From: Mesotoga sp. BH458_6_3_2_1
GTDB lineage: Bacteria; Thermotogota; Thermotogae; Petrotogales; Kosmotogaceae
Assembly: GCF_003664995.1 (NCBI RefSeq)
Contig: NZ_JFHL01000002.1
Coordinates: forward strand, 372,001-436,000
Length of the DNA stretch: 64,000 nucleotides
Reading direction: 5' to 3'
Below the pieces are notes generated by a model, which was not told the origin of the DNA, searched no databases, and saw nothing but the letters and a program-made list of their open reading frames with translations. This document shows positions 7,136 to 16,167 of the stretch, piece by piece. Both the position numbers and the translations under genes were made by a program. Every line of letters starts with the position of its first letter. Position 1 is the first letter of the stretch.

Positions 7136-9830
7136 GTTCAAACCTCCCAAAGTTCTTAGTCGGCAAAGTGAAGGTGAAAACCGTTCCTTCCATTCCGCTT
7201 GAGGCGTGGATCTCTCCCCCGTGTTCTTCAACGATCTTCTTGCATATAGAAAGGCCGAGACCCGTGCCTAAAGTCTTCGTTGTGAAGAAGGGTTCAAAGA
7301 TTCGCTTCAGAGTCTCTTCCGGGATAATATTCCCACCGTTCTTGGCCGAGAAATAAACGTACTCAGCCTTTCTCTCTAGAGTGATGAGAACTTGCCCGGC
7401 TTTCTCCGAGGCCTCAATAGCATTCTGAACAAGATTGATTATAACCTGTTTAATCCTATCTTTATTTCCGTAATATTCAATTCTATCTTCTTTCGCATAT
7501 AGGACAAGTTTAACATTTTCTCTCGAGGCTTTTTCTTCAAAACCTGCCAGTATTTCGCGTGTGACAGAAACAAGATCAAACTCTTCTTCGGAAGGTTTGG
7601 CCTTTCTTCTGGAAATTTCCAGCACTTCTCCTACTATACCGTCCAACCTCTGAAGTTCGTCCATCAAGATCCTTGCATATTCCTCAGTTTTTTCCCTATC
7701 TGAGGAAGCCAGTATTCTCTTCACAAAACCACCGATTATTGTTATTGGATTTCTGATTTCGTGGGCTACTTTTGCCGACATCTCGCCCAATGCTGCAAGC
7801 TTTTCTCTGCTCTTGAGCTCTTGTTCGAGTTTTCTCCTCCTAGTTATGTCATCAAGTGATAGAATTACGCCTGTAAGCCTCTTCCGCTTTTCTTCTCTCA
7901 AAGGGGTGATTCGAACATCGAAATGTCTCTCGCCAAAAGCTTCGAAATGTTGATCCGTTAACGTAATTGTCTCCCCAATTCTTATAGCATCAGAGAGCAG
8001 GTCAATAATACTACCAAGTTTCGTTCGAATTGATCGAATGCTCTTCCCGATTAGTTCTTCCCTGCTCAGGTCTAGAAGAAATTCTGCTGTTCTGTTAAGT
8101 TCTGTTATTTCACCTTCTACGGAACAGACTATTATCGCGGACTCGAGAGACTGCAGTATGCTTGAAACGAACTTGCGGTAGTAATTAGACAGATTTCGCT
8201 CCTTCTCTAGACTCTCAGCCATTTGAAGAATTCTTTTATAATTTTCAGTCAATTCTAGGGCTACTCCCGTACTATCGGCAAGCAGCCCAAGGATTTCCAT
8301 ATCTGCACTGCTAATTTTCTTTCCGGAATCATTGTTGTCGACTACCAGAACTCCCAGAACGTCCTCTTCACCGGCTACTGGAGCGATCAAGTATTCATTG
8401 GTTCCAATTATTCTATTCATAAGAGCCAATTCATCAACTCTCAATCTCAACATCTCCGGGGTTACATGAACCATCTTCTTTCTGAGGACCACCCTCTCGA
8501 GAATCAGATTTCCCGGATACGGTATTGAACCCAATTGCCTGTCATCTTGAGCATCATATGGCTCAAGAGATGCGTCCTGAAGATATCTGGAAAGATCGCT
8601 GTATATAGATTTGTCATGTTCACTGTTTTTTCTTGCAGAAGTGACTCTGGTTTCTGAAACAAGTAGGGAGCGGACGGTATCTACTTTAAAGAATGTCGCT
8701 CTGTCGAATTTCAACCCCGAAGTGTCGGTTGCACCTACTAGAAGAATTCTGACTACTCTCTCTCGATCAAGGCTCCGTTTCATAGCGTCTGTTATTTTAT
8801 GAAGTACGCTAAGCTTGAAAAGCTGCTCTTTCTGCTCACTTATAAGTTCTTCATGTTTCTTTCCAAGTTGTCTAAGTTTTCTAACCTCTAGCTCTAATTT
8901 TGAAGTAAGCTTTATTTTGCTTATCGCGACGGCCATCCTTCTGCTGATATCGTCCAGCATCTTCAAGTCTTCTTTATCGAGATGTTTGTAGGCCCTGAAT
9001 TCGCCTTCAATTTCCTCCCTGTCCGCCGCAATTATCAGTCCAACAAGAGTTTTTTCAACCGTAAGAGGGATCGCAACAAATGAGCCAACCGAAATCTCTT
9101 CTCTGAAAATCAATGATGAAATCACTGACTTCCTGGCTGAAACGAATAGTCTCTCCTGAGAAAGTAAATCGAGCTGTTCCTCAGAAATCATAATCTCAAT
9201 TCCTCTGAGAGGGTTTGTACCTTCACCTATGGCAGCTCTTAGGCGGAATTTGGTCTCGACTTTCTCTAGGAAAAAGATCCACCTAACCCTCAGCATTTCT
9301 CTTGCAATCTCTAGAGATTTGTAGATCAACTCTTCAGAATGAGTTTCTGTTTCAAGAACTGAAGTCAATCTAGATACGAGTTTCAGTCTCCTGTACCCTT
9401 CTTCTTCAGCCGATCTCTTGAGAGAATAGTATAATGCAAGTTCGAGTTCCTTAATCCAGGCTTTGAGTGAGTCCTTAACTTCAGAGCCGGCAGAAAGCAG
9501 TAGCAAACCAAGGGGTTCATTATTGTAGGAAAGATGTATTAGTTTAACCCGCTCCTCTTGTTCTCCATGACGGGAAGATAAGATGACATTCTTCTCTTCG
9601 ATGATATTCTCCGACGTCTTTCTGAGGAAGTCATTGCTGGTCAACTTTATCTCTCTTCCCGTTCGAGAAAGACCATCTCTCGGATCAACTTCTTTGAACA
9701 CGTCGCGGTATTTTTCCAGTATGAACAGGAATGCATCGGAAGAGACTTCTGAAGAAATTCTCCTGAGAATTCTCTTTATTAATTCATCGGCCGAAATCTC
9801 AAAATTAGATCTCTTCAGTTCTACCACCAC
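7113..9830 (-). CDS. Multi-GAF/PAS sensor histidine kinase
   Basis: 905 residues, with no signal peptide or membrane helix, so a cytoplasmic sensor. The N-terminal 140 residues are of unknown type. They are followed by two GAF-like regions (about 150-320 and 340-540), separated by a coiled coil (KLTSKLELEVRKLRQLGKK), then a PAS domain (about 565-680; ITELNRTAEFLLDLSREEL). The kinase core has the H-box MSAKVAHEIRNPITIIGGF, N-box IINLVQNAIEAS, F-box FEPFFTTKTLG and G-box GTGLGLSICKKI. All catalytic motifs are intact. Start GTG at 9830, overlapping the Mut7-C gene by 26 bases, with GGAGAAGA upstream. It is paired with the receiver just downstream. The GAF and PAS inputs suggest a small ligand or redox signal; the ligand cannot be read from sequence. 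Confidence 0.93.
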   Translation of the reverse strand: MVVELKRSNFEISADELIKRILRRISSEVSSDAFLFILEKYRDVFKEVDPRDGLSRTGREIKLTSNDFLRKTSENIIEEKNVILSSRHGEQEERVKLIHLSYNNEPLGLLLLSAGSEVKDSLKAWIKELELALYYSLKRSAEEEGYRRLKLVSRLTSVLETETHSEELIYKSLEIAREMLRVRWIFFLEKVETKFRLRAAIGEGTNPLRGIEIMISEEQLDLLSQERLFVSARKSVISSLIFREEISVGSFVAIPLTVEKTLVGLIIAADREEIEGEFRAYKHLDKEDLKMLDDISRRMAVAISKIKLTSKLELEVRKLRQLGKKHEELISEQKEQLFKLSVLHKITDAMKRSLDRERVVRILLVGATDTSGLKFDRATFFKVDTVRSLLVSETRVTSARKNSEHDKSIYSDLSRYLQDASLEPYDAQDDRQLGSIPYPGNLILERVVLRKKMVHVTPEMLRLRVDELALMNRIIGTNEYLIAPVAGEEDVLGVLVVDNNDSGKKISSADMEILGLLADSTGVALELTENYKRILQMAESLEKERNLSNYYRKFVSSILQSLESAIIVCSVEGEITELNRTAEFLLDLSREELIGKSIRSIRTKLGSIIDLLSDAIRIGETITLTDQHFEAFGERHFDVRITPLREEKRKRLTGVILSLDDITRRRKLEQELKSREKLAALGEMSAKVAHEIRNPITIIGGFVKRILASSDREKTEEYARILMDELQRLDGIVGEVLEISRRKAKPSEEEFDLVSVTREILAGFEEKASRENVKLVLYAKEDRIEYYGNKDRIKQVIINLVQNAIEASEKAGQVLITLERKAEYVYFSAKNGGNIIPEETLKRIFEPFFTTKTLGTGLGLSICKKIVEEHGGEIHASSGMEGTVFTFTLPTKNFGRFELEKDTDS

Positions 9831-10275
9831 TCTTCTCCAAGAAGGAATTCATCAATTTTATATGTTCGACATGACTTCCGTCCCAATAGACTTGACCACA
9901 GTGTATACATCTACAGAACCTGGCTTTCGTGAGTGCCACATATTCCGGAACGTCAGTCAAATCATTTGGAGATGCCTCAACAAGCATACCGTTGCACTTC
10001 GAACACCTGCTCAAGAAGTGCACATCGTTTGCATCTATCTTGAACCTTTGAATAACTGACCTCAGTTGAGACTTCCAGTTTTCCGATTTTATGAGATAGC
10101 ACTTAATCTTGTTTTTCCAGGCAATTTCCAGTGACTTCTTGCTCTTTGTCAGAAATACTTCTCTATCTCTTGATGCTTCGCTAATTTCGCTTCTAGTACA
10201 AATCTCGGTATCAAACCCCATTAGTCGAAGTTTTTTTGCCAGCTTTGTTAAAGAATCTTCGACAAGAAACTTCAT
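9805..10275 (-). CDS. Mut7-C RNase-domain protein with zinc ribbon
   Basis: 156 residues. The N-terminal half resembles the Mut7-C PIN-like fold (KFLVEDSLTKLAKKLRLMGFDTE; acidic residue at position 6; DREVFLTKS near residue 36). The C-terminal part has two Cys-x2-Cys knuckles, SRCSKCNGML and CRCIHCGQVYW, as in the Mut7-C zinc ribbon. The family is predicted to cleave RNA; no substrate is known for the bacterial stand-alone form. Start ATG overlaps the rsmD stop by four bases (ATGA), and its end overlaps the kinase start, so it belongs to the same operon. Confidence 0.85.
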   Translation of the reverse strand: MKFLVEDSLTKLAKKLRLMGFDTEICTRSEISEASRDREVFLTKSKKSLEIAWKNKIKCYLIKSENWKSQLRSVIQRFKIDANDVHFLSRCSKCNGMLVEASPNDLTDVPEYVALTKARFCRCIHCGQVYWDGSHVEHIKLMNSFLEKSGGRTEEI

Positions 10276-10829
10276 TTTCTCACCAGAATTGAGAATACTA
10301 TGCCTGCATATTCTCTTTGATCAACAAGTCGGAACAACGAGGAAAACTCCAGCACAGCTCTCTTCTCTCTATCTGAAGTTTCGACTATCAATTGACCCTG
10401 GTTGTTTACGAGTTCGGGGTTCTGGTTCAGAACAGCAAAGAGAGGCTCAATGTATTCTTCATCGAAGGGAGGGTCAGCAAATACAGTGTCGGCACCCACT
10501 CCCTTTCTAACAAGCGAAGGGATCGCTCTTCGAAAATCGGCACAAATGATCCTGAGATTCATTGAAGAATCGAGGTCATTTTTATTATCAAGAATCGAGT
10601 TGCACGCTTTCTTCGACACATCGACAGACATTGCATTTACAGCGCCTCTGCTCATTGCTTCAAAGGACATTATTCCGCTTCCAGCAAAAAGATCGATGAA
10701 AGTCTTCGAAGTTACATCCACAATGTCAAAGAGAGCTTTCCTTGCCGACTGTGGTGTATATCTGGTATTTCTTCTGGCCGTCGTCTTTATCGATCTTCTG
10801 GTCCACTTTCCTCCTGTTATTGTCAACAT
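10272..10829 (-). CDS. rsmD: 16S rRNA (guanine966-N2)-methyltransferase RsmD
   Basis: 185 residues, the usual size. Opening TITGGKWTRRSIKT and RYTPQSARKALFDIV are typical of RsmD. The SAM-binding loop is FIDLFAGSGIMSFEAMSRGA and the catalytic N6/N2-methyltransferase motif is FADPPFDEEY. It methylates G966 of 16S rRNA on the assembled small subunit. ATG start with GAGGTC upstream, two bases downstream of the recG stop; its own stop overlaps the Mut7-C start. In many bacteria rsmD is followed by coaD; here it is not. Confidence 0.95.
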   Translation of the reverse strand: MLTITGGKWTRRSIKTTARRNTRYTPQSARKALFDIVDVTSKTFIDLFAGSGIMSFEAMSRGAVNAMSVDVSKKACNSILDNKNDLDSSMNLRIICADFRRAIPSLVRKGVGADTVFADPPFDEEYIEPLFAVLNQNPELVNNQGQLIVETSDREKRAVLEFSSLFRLVDQREYAGIVFSILVRK

Positions 10830-10830
10830 A

Positions 10831-13188
10831 TCATCCGACCTCTATCAAATTTATCTTTTCTGAATAGACTCTCTCCATCTCAATTCGTAGAGAGCCGTGT
10901 TCGGAGAGTTCGGGATCTTCGTAAATCAGCTTTTTTGCGTCTTCTCTAGCCTTGAAAAGCAGATCTCGATCAGCAACTATATCTCCAATTCTAAATTGGG
11001 GAATTCCATGCTGTCTCAACCCGAGGAACTCTCCAGGTCCTCTCAGCTTCAAATCAAGTTCTGCAACATCAAACCCACTTGAGGTGGATGCAAATTCTCT
11101 TAGCCTTGCAAGAGCTTCTTCTGAAATTGAACGATTCATAACCATTGTGCATATCGATTTGAGGCTGCTTCTTCCCACCCGTCCTCTGAGCTGATGTAAC
11201 TGTGCCATTCCGAATCTTTCAGGGTGTTCGATTACCATTACCGTTGCCGAGGGTACGTCAATTCCGACTTCAACGACCGTTGTGGAAACAAGAATCATGC
11301 TCTTTTTCGTTCTGAATCTCTGCATTATCTCTTGTTTCTCCGTGTCAGTGAATCTTCCGTGTAGCAATTCAACACCTACTCCACGGAAAACGTTGTCTCT
11401 AAGCCTTGCAGCTTCGTCTGTTGCATTCTTGAGATCGACTTGTTCTGATTCCTCAACGAGAGGATATATGAAGAAGGCCTGATGCCCCATTTTCAGTTCA
11501 TCTGAGATGAAAGAGTATAACTCTCTCAACCTACTCCTGGCAAGCAGAATTGTTCTCACCGGTGTTCTTCCCTTCGGCATCGTTAGAATAGTCGAAATAT
11601 CGAGATCCCCATAAGCCGTTAGGGCAAGAGTCCTTGGAATTGGAGTGGCGGTCATTACTAGACTGTCTAGAAGACTTCCCTTAGATGTAAGATTTTCTCT
11701 CTGCTTCACTCCGAATCTATGTTGCTCGTCGACTACTACGAGTCCAAGATTCTTGAATTCCACTCCCTCTTGAATGAGAGAATGAGTACCAATAACCAAG
11801 TCTGCTGCTCCAGTAATCATCGCGTTTCTTACAGAGTCTTGTTCACTTCTTTTCATTGAACCGGTTAACAACGCTACTTCAATTCCAATAGGTGACAGAT
11901 CTCGTTTGATTTTCTCGTAATGCTGTATTGCCAAGACCGAAGTCGGGACCATGAGGGCACTCTGGTAACCAGCTTCATAATTGTCCACAATTGCCAGTTC
12001 TGCGACAAGAGTCTTTCCAGATCCGACATCACCCTGAAGTAATCTGCTCATAGGCGAAGAGGCTCTCATGTCTTCTCTAATCTCATTAAAGGCTTTCACC
12101 TGGTCTTCTGTCAACTCAAAGGGCAATGATTGAATCAATTTCCTGGAAAGAACTCCACTGATGTCCTTCGAAAGGCCTTGATAACGCTTCTGAATCTGCC
12201 TTCTTCTATGAAGGATTGCAGCCTGGAATACGAAGAACTCTTCATACGCAAGAGTGTCGTGTGCTTTTCTTATTTCGAACTGGCTCTTTGGAAAATGAAT
12301 TGAAACAAAGGCATGTTTCCTATCAAGAAGGTTTCTGCTCTTCACAAAAGGAAGCGGGACAATATTATCCAGCGACCTAACTAATCCAAGGTTACGTTTT
12401 ATTACTTTTCTCATCATCTTCATTGAGATCCCCGAAGTCAGAGAATAGACCGGGAGAATCTCTCTTGGTACCTCGCCTTCAACTTCCTCAATTTCCGGGG
12501 AGTTCATCTCCAGGGGCCCAAAAGGAGTCTTCTTTGCCAATCCATGAATTAAATACTCTCTCTCCTTCTTCAGCTTTTGAAGAATATAGTCCTGATTGAA
12601 CCACTTCAAAAGCAATTGACCAAAGCCGTCACTCGCTACAGCTGAAATAATCGTGTATCCCGAGACTCTCTTGACCGAGAAATTTAGAATTCGACCTTTC
12701 ACGCTTACCTTGCAATCAGGAACGATCGAGGAAATAGAGACAATTATCCTGCGATCTTCGTAGTCTCTTGGAAAGTAGTGAATCAGATCTCCGATTGTTT
12801 CGATATCCATTCTCTTAAGTATTTTTGATCTTGCTTCGCCAACAGAATATGCGAATTTGATCGGAGTTGAGTGAGAAACAGGTCTTCCGAGAAGGGATTC
12901 GATTTCTTCGGTTGAACGCAAAAGAAAGATCCTTCTCAGTTTCTCAATCATTTCAAGTCCGTTTCTCAACCTTCTGAACTTGCGATCATTCGATAGGTTG
13001 TCGATTTTTGAAAAGTATGAAGTAAATTTCGAAAAGTAATCCTCAAGCGAGACATAGGAAGAAAGCTCTTCCTTATCCACTAACGAAACAAGTTGTCTGA
13101 ATTCGGGGAGAAGACTTACTTCTTTCTTCCCTGTCAAAGAAGTCTCAAAAAGCTCTTCGCATCTATCGAGGAATTGCTCAAAGAGCAT
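10831..13188 (-). CDS. recG: ATP-dependent DNA helicase RecG
   Basis: 785 residues with the start at ATG 13188, which overlaps the degV stop as TAATG; the longer reading (20 more residues) lies inside degV and is unlikely. The N-terminal 110 residues are an extra domain ahead of the wedge domain, as in RecG of Thermotoga. The OB wedge domain follows (PRDYEDRR; VSVKGRILNFSVKR). Helicase motifs: Walker A LLQGDVGSGKTLVAELA, DEQH box VVDEQHRFGVKQRE, SAT-like MTATPIPRTLAL, and motif VI QLRGRVGRS. It ends with the TRG-type region. It reverses stalled replication forks and resolves branched DNA. Confidence 0.96.
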   Translation of the reverse strand: MLFEQFLDRCEELFETSLTGKKEVSLLPEFRQLVSLVDKEELSSYVSLEDYFSKFTSYFSKIDNLSNDRKFRRLRNGLEMIEKLRRIFLLRSTEEIESLLGRPVSHSTPIKFAYSVGEARSKILKRMDIETIGDLIHYFPRDYEDRRIIVSISSIVPDCKVSVKGRILNFSVKRVSGYTIISAVASDGFGQLLLKWFNQDYILQKLKKEREYLIHGLAKKTPFGPLEMNSPEIEEVEGEVPREILPVYSLTSGISMKMMRKVIKRNLGLVRSLDNIVPLPFVKSRNLLDRKHAFVSIHFPKSQFEIRKAHDTLAYEEFFVFQAAILHRRRQIQKRYQGLSKDISGVLSRKLIQSLPFELTEDQVKAFNEIREDMRASSPMSRLLQGDVGSGKTLVAELAIVDNYEAGYQSALMVPTSVLAIQHYEKIKRDLSPIGIEVALLTGSMKRSEQDSVRNAMITGAADLVIGTHSLIQEGVEFKNLGLVVVDEQHRFGVKQRENLTSKGSLLDSLVMTATPIPRTLALTAYGDLDISTILTMPKGRTPVRTILLARSRLRELYSFISDELKMGHQAFFIYPLVEESEQVDLKNATDEAARLRDNVFRGVGVELLHGRFTDTEKQEIMQRFRTKKSMILVSTTVVEVGIDVPSATVMVIEHPERFGMAQLHQLRGRVGRSSLKSICTMVMNRSISEEALARLREFASTSSGFDVAELDLKLRGPGEFLGLRQHGIPQFRIGDIVADRDLLFKAREDAKKLIYEDPELSEHGSLRIEMERVYSEKINLIEVG

Positions 13189-14084
13189 TACTCTATTTCT
13201 TTCTCCCCGTAGCATGCCAACCCAAAGACTGCAGGGCCACTGTGACAAGCAATTGTTGGCCAGATTCTCCCGCTTATGAGTTCGATCTCTTCTCTCGAAA
13301 TACCCAAATTCATCTCAATTGTTTCTATGGCCCTCTCAGTTGTTTCTTTCATTACTCCTAAGTATTCTTCGCTTCCATAGATTGAGTATAGAGTTATCGA
13401 CCTTCTTCTTTTCTCCAGAAACCCGACGATATTTGAGACCATTTCATCTTGCAGTCGTTTCATTCCCCTGAGTTTGGCTATGGGGCTTATGAAACCCTCT
13501 TCATCCACTGAAAGAATTGGCTTGATGTTCAGCAGAGTTCCTGCGAGGCCCTGAGCCCTTCCTATTCTGCCATTCTTAATAAGATACTTAAGAGTGGGCA
13601 CGCTGAATTCCATGAATGTGTTATCAATAACCCAGGGTACTCTTTTCATGACATCGTCGATTTTAAGTCCAGATTCGGCAAGTTCGATCAATCTTTTTGC
13701 AACCAGATGTGCCCCTATGGAGACCTTCTTTGTGTCGACCACGTGTACTTCCAGTCCTTCAACCATCTTCGAAGCCATTAAGCAAGTATCGTAAAGGCCA
13801 GACATCTTCGAAGAAAAGTGAATATCTAGGAGTTCCGTAAATCCCCTGGATTTTATATCATTGTAATACTCAAGGACTTGGCCAAGAGGTGGTTGCGCTG
13901 TATGAAACTCCTTAGAGCTATCGACAACTCTGTAGAAGACATTTTCCATAAGATCAAACTCATCGTTATATTCCGTTTCATCAATGATTACTTTCATTCC
14001 CATGAAGAAGAGCCTGTGGGACTGAATGAAATCTCTCGTGGGTGCACAACCGGAATCAATGGATATTGCTATCAAATCTTTCAC
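13188..14084 (-). CDS. DegV family lipid-binding protein
   Basis: 298 residues. Start chosen as GTG at 14084, overlapping the previous stop as GTGA; the longer frame lies within the upstream gene. Family hallmarks: ISIDSGCAPTRDF at the N-terminus, FHTAQPPLGQVLEYY, the fatty-acid contact loop SSKMSGLYDT, VHVVDTKKVSIGA, and KYLIKNGRIGRAQGLAGTLLNIKPIL. DegV/FakB proteins bind a fatty acid; FakB works with a FakA kinase, which is not in this window. The opening differs slightly from the common DSTAD, with Cys-Ala in its place. It is tightly coupled to the membrane protein upstream and recG downstream. Confidence 0.92.
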   Translation of the reverse strand: MKDLIAISIDSGCAPTRDFIQSHRLFFMGMKVIIDETEYNDEFDLMENVFYRVVDSSKEFHTAQPPLGQVLEYYNDIKSRGFTELLDIHFSSKMSGLYDTCLMASKMVEGLEVHVVDTKKVSIGAHLVAKRLIELAESGLKIDDVMKRVPWVIDNTFMEFSVPTLKYLIKNGRIGRAQGLAGTLLNIKPILSVDEEGFISPIAKLRGMKRLQDEMVSNIVGFLEKRRRSITLYSIYGSEEYLGVMKETTERAIETIEMNLGISREEIELISGRIWPTIACHSGPAVFGLACYGEKEIE

Positions 14085-14392
14085 CTGCCTTCGGCGAATA
14101 TTATCTCTTCTTCGTCCCCGTCGCCAACTCTCACACACCATCTACCGTCAATCAGGTCAGTTTCAAGCGAATACCCGTTTATTACGACAGCCAATGGCTC
14201 GCCGCGAACTGCACTGAACTCGAGAAGTTTCTTTGCGGAAGCTCTTACTCCTCTTATAATCGAAGCTTCTAACATCAACTGAGTATTCTTTCGATTTGAA
14301 CTAACTACACTCAATGCGAAGAGAGAAGTTATCGTACAAATGCTCAGAAGCAGTACAGCGAGAACTAGTGTAACGATGTTGCCTTTCTTCAT
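14081..14392 (-). CDS. Small single-span membrane protein, unknown function
   Basis: 103 residues. A short basic start (MKKGN) is followed by one hydrophobic segment (residues 5-30, IVTLVLAVLLLSICTITSLFALSVV), which could be a signal anchor. The outside part includes SSNRKNTQLMLEASIIRGVRAS and an acidic tail (GDGDEEEIIFAEGR). Residues 30-103 have no motif I recognise. The layout (short basic head, long hydrophobic stretch, alpha-helical region, small beta-like domain) resembles minor pilins or DivIC-type proteins, but no prepilin cleavage site is visible. The gene starts on the last base of the hpt stop codon and overlaps degV by four bases. Confidence 0.75.
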   Translation of the reverse strand: MKKGNIVTLVLAVLLLSICTITSLFALSVVSSNRKNTQLMLEASIIRGVRASAKKLLEFSAVRGEPLAVVINGYSLETDLIDGRWCVRVGDGDEEEIIFAEGR

Positions 14393-14925
14393 TATTCACC
14401 TTTCAAGCAACCCACATAAGGAAGATTTCTATATACTTCGTCATAATCGAGTCCGTAGCCTATTATAAACTGATCACCAATCCTTTCTCCAGTGAAATCA
14501 ATTTTCACACCGTGATCGTGAATAGTCTTCTCAAATAGCGATACGAGCTTCACGTCTGCAGGTTTCTGTTTCCAGATATAGTTGATTATGTACCTGAGAG
14601 TTCCTCCTGTATCGACTATGTCTTCCACCAATAGAACATAACGGTCAGTAACCGATTCATCTACCCAGGTTTTTACACGTATTCTTCCGGTCGTTGAAGC
14701 CCCGGCATAGCTAGAAACATGGACAAAGTTGTATCGTACTTTAAGACCAATCCTTTTCAGAAGGTCACTGTAAAAATGCACTGACCCTTTCAGGATGCAA
14801 ACGGCTGTTATCTCATCTGTAATTGGAGAATAGTATTCATTGATTCTCTCAGCAAGTCTATCAACAATTCTTTTAAGTTTTTCTTCAGAGTATAGAACTT
14901 CGATTTTAGCGGGGTCAAAGTGCAT
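14392..14925 (-). CDS. hpt: Hypoxanthine phosphoribosyltransferase
   Basis: 177 residues. Start ATG at 14925, 8 bases after GGAGG; a GTG three codons upstream is too close to the ribosome site. The PRPP-binding signature VLLVEDIVDTGGTL is intact, together with ILKGSVHFYSDLLKR (PPi loop), VSSYAG and the C-terminal FIIGYGLDYDEVYRNLPY typical of bacterial HPRT. It salvages hypoxanthine (and usually guanine) to IMP/GMP. It is the first gene of the long minus-strand run and is preceded by an extended -10 promoter. Confidence 0.95.
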   Translation of the reverse strand: MHFDPAKIEVLYSEEKLKRIVDRLAERINEYYSPITDEITAVCILKGSVHFYSDLLKRIGLKVRYNFVHVSSYAGASTTGRIRVKTWVDESVTDRYVLLVEDIVDTGGTLRYIINYIWKQKPADVKLVSLFEKTIHDHGVKIDFTGERIGDQFIIGYGLDYDEVYRNLPYVGCLKGE

Positions 14926-14951
14926 TTCCTTCACCTCCGAGAGTCACGATA

Positions 14952-14960
14952 ATTATACCA
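14952..14960 (-). promoter_or_regulatory. Extended -10 promoter of the hpt-recG-EPS run
   Basis: On the minus strand TGGTATAAT is a perfect -10 (TATAAT) with the TGn extension, 27 bases upstream of the hpt start codon. No good -35 hexamer is visible about 17 bases upstream, which fits an extended -10 promoter. It is the only convincing promoter seen for the run down to position 1. Confidence 0.6.
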
Positions 14961-15099
14961 TCGCAAAAAGGGGATGAAACGATTATCTTCGTTGAGGGCT
15001 CAAGATGGAAATATTGGGTGAATTGAGTTAGAATGCTTTTTGTGAAACGATTACAATCTGGCCCGGCAACTGGGCGGATCAATTGAGCGGAGCGATGTT

Positions 15100-16038
15100 A
15101 TGAATCTTCATTACCTTGGAAACTATCTTGACGCTACTGAATTTGATTTGCCCCTGAATCTCAACTGTATCTTTGGAAGAGATAATGACGTCTTTTTAGA
15201 AATAGGATTCGGCAGCGGCGAATTTCTTGTCCAGAAGGCAGTTGAGAATCCAGGAGTGGACTTGCTGGGTGTTGAACTTTCTATGATTAGCGCTGAAAAG
15301 CTATTGAAGTCACTGGTCAGGAATTCTCTGGACAATGTACGCGTTCTTCTTATCGATGCATCCTTTGCCCTGGCTAATATAATTCCTCCTACTTCGATTT
15401 CGGGAGTATATATGAACTTCCCGTGCCCGTGGCCAAAAAAGAGGCATTCAAGTCGGCGCCTAAATGACACTGCTTTTGTTGAGAAAATTGCCGCTGTCCT
15501 GAAACCGGACGGGTTCTTTCAACTATATTCCGACTCAAAAGAGTTCGTACACCAGATGATGTTGAGTGTGAATGAAACGAAGTTGTTTAGCACTCTAACT
15601 TTCGAAGAAAACCCATCATCTGGGGCAAAAACCAGGTACGAAAGAAAATGGTTGTCGATGGAGAAAGAGATCTTCAGGTTTTACTGCAAGAGAAAAGAAA
15701 GAGTCGTCAGTATTGAAAAGGACGTGATTCATGTGTCACATCTGTGGTTGAAAGAAGTCGACGAAGTTCGACTCGGGAGACTTATTGGGGAAGCCTTTTC
15801 GAGAAACGAGGTTTTTGTGAAGTTTCTTGGAGTTTATAGAAGCTTGGAAAGTGAGGCTTTCCTGATCGAAACCTTGTCGGTTGATAGAGGCTTCTCTCAG
15901 AGATTCAACATAACTCTTTCCAGGAGAGAAGCCGGATGGCTTATTCAACTGGACAGTCAGTTAAGACCGATTAGAACTCAGGCGGTGAGATTCGCATTGA
16001 AGACGCTTTCCAGTCTAGTCGGGAAAGAACCGGTTTGA
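15100..16038 (+). CDS. trmB: tRNA (guanine46-N7)-methyltransferase TrmB
   Basis: 312 residues. The SAM motif is VFLEIGFGSGEFLVQKA (about residues 31-47) and the diagnostic MNFPCPWPKKRH is near 108-119, followed by LKPDGFFQLYSD. The core ends near residue 210. The remaining 100 residues are an extension not found in E. coli TrmB but familiar from Thermotoga relatives. It forms m7G46 in tRNA variable loops. ATG start with GGAG seven bases upstream. Single plus-strand gene between two minus-strand runs, convergent with the fatty-acid cluster. Confidence 0.93.
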   Translation: MNLHYLGNYLDATEFDLPLNLNCIFGRDNDVFLEIGFGSGEFLVQKAVENPGVDLLGVELSMISAEKLLKSLVRNSLDNVRVLLIDASFALANIIPPTSISGVYMNFPCPWPKKRHSSRRLNDTAFVEKIAAVLKPDGFFQLYSDSKEFVHQMMLSVNETKLFSTLTFEENPSSGAKTRYERKWLSMEKEIFRFYCKRKERVVSIEKDVIHVSHLWLKEVDEVRLGRLIGEAFSRNEVFVKFLGVYRSLESEAFLIETLSVDRGFSQRFNITLSRREAGWLIQLDSQLRPIRTQAVRFALKTLSSLVGKEPV

Positions 16039-16126
16039 AGTGAATTGTCAGTCAGGCTGAAACTCTCTGCTAGAATCTGAACAATTGGTTTCGCCGGCTT
16101 TTGCACCACAGAAGTAAGCCGATATC

Positions 16127-16152
16127 AAAAAAAACGGGGCGTAGTCGCCCCG
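16127..16152 (-). terminator. Intrinsic terminator of the fab cluster
   Basis: A 7-bp stem CGGGGCG/CGCCCCG with a 4-base loop. On the minus strand it is followed by eight T residues. It lies 15 bases past the fabF stop. Confidence 0.88.
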
Positions 16153-16167
16153 TCCGGAATGCATCGA

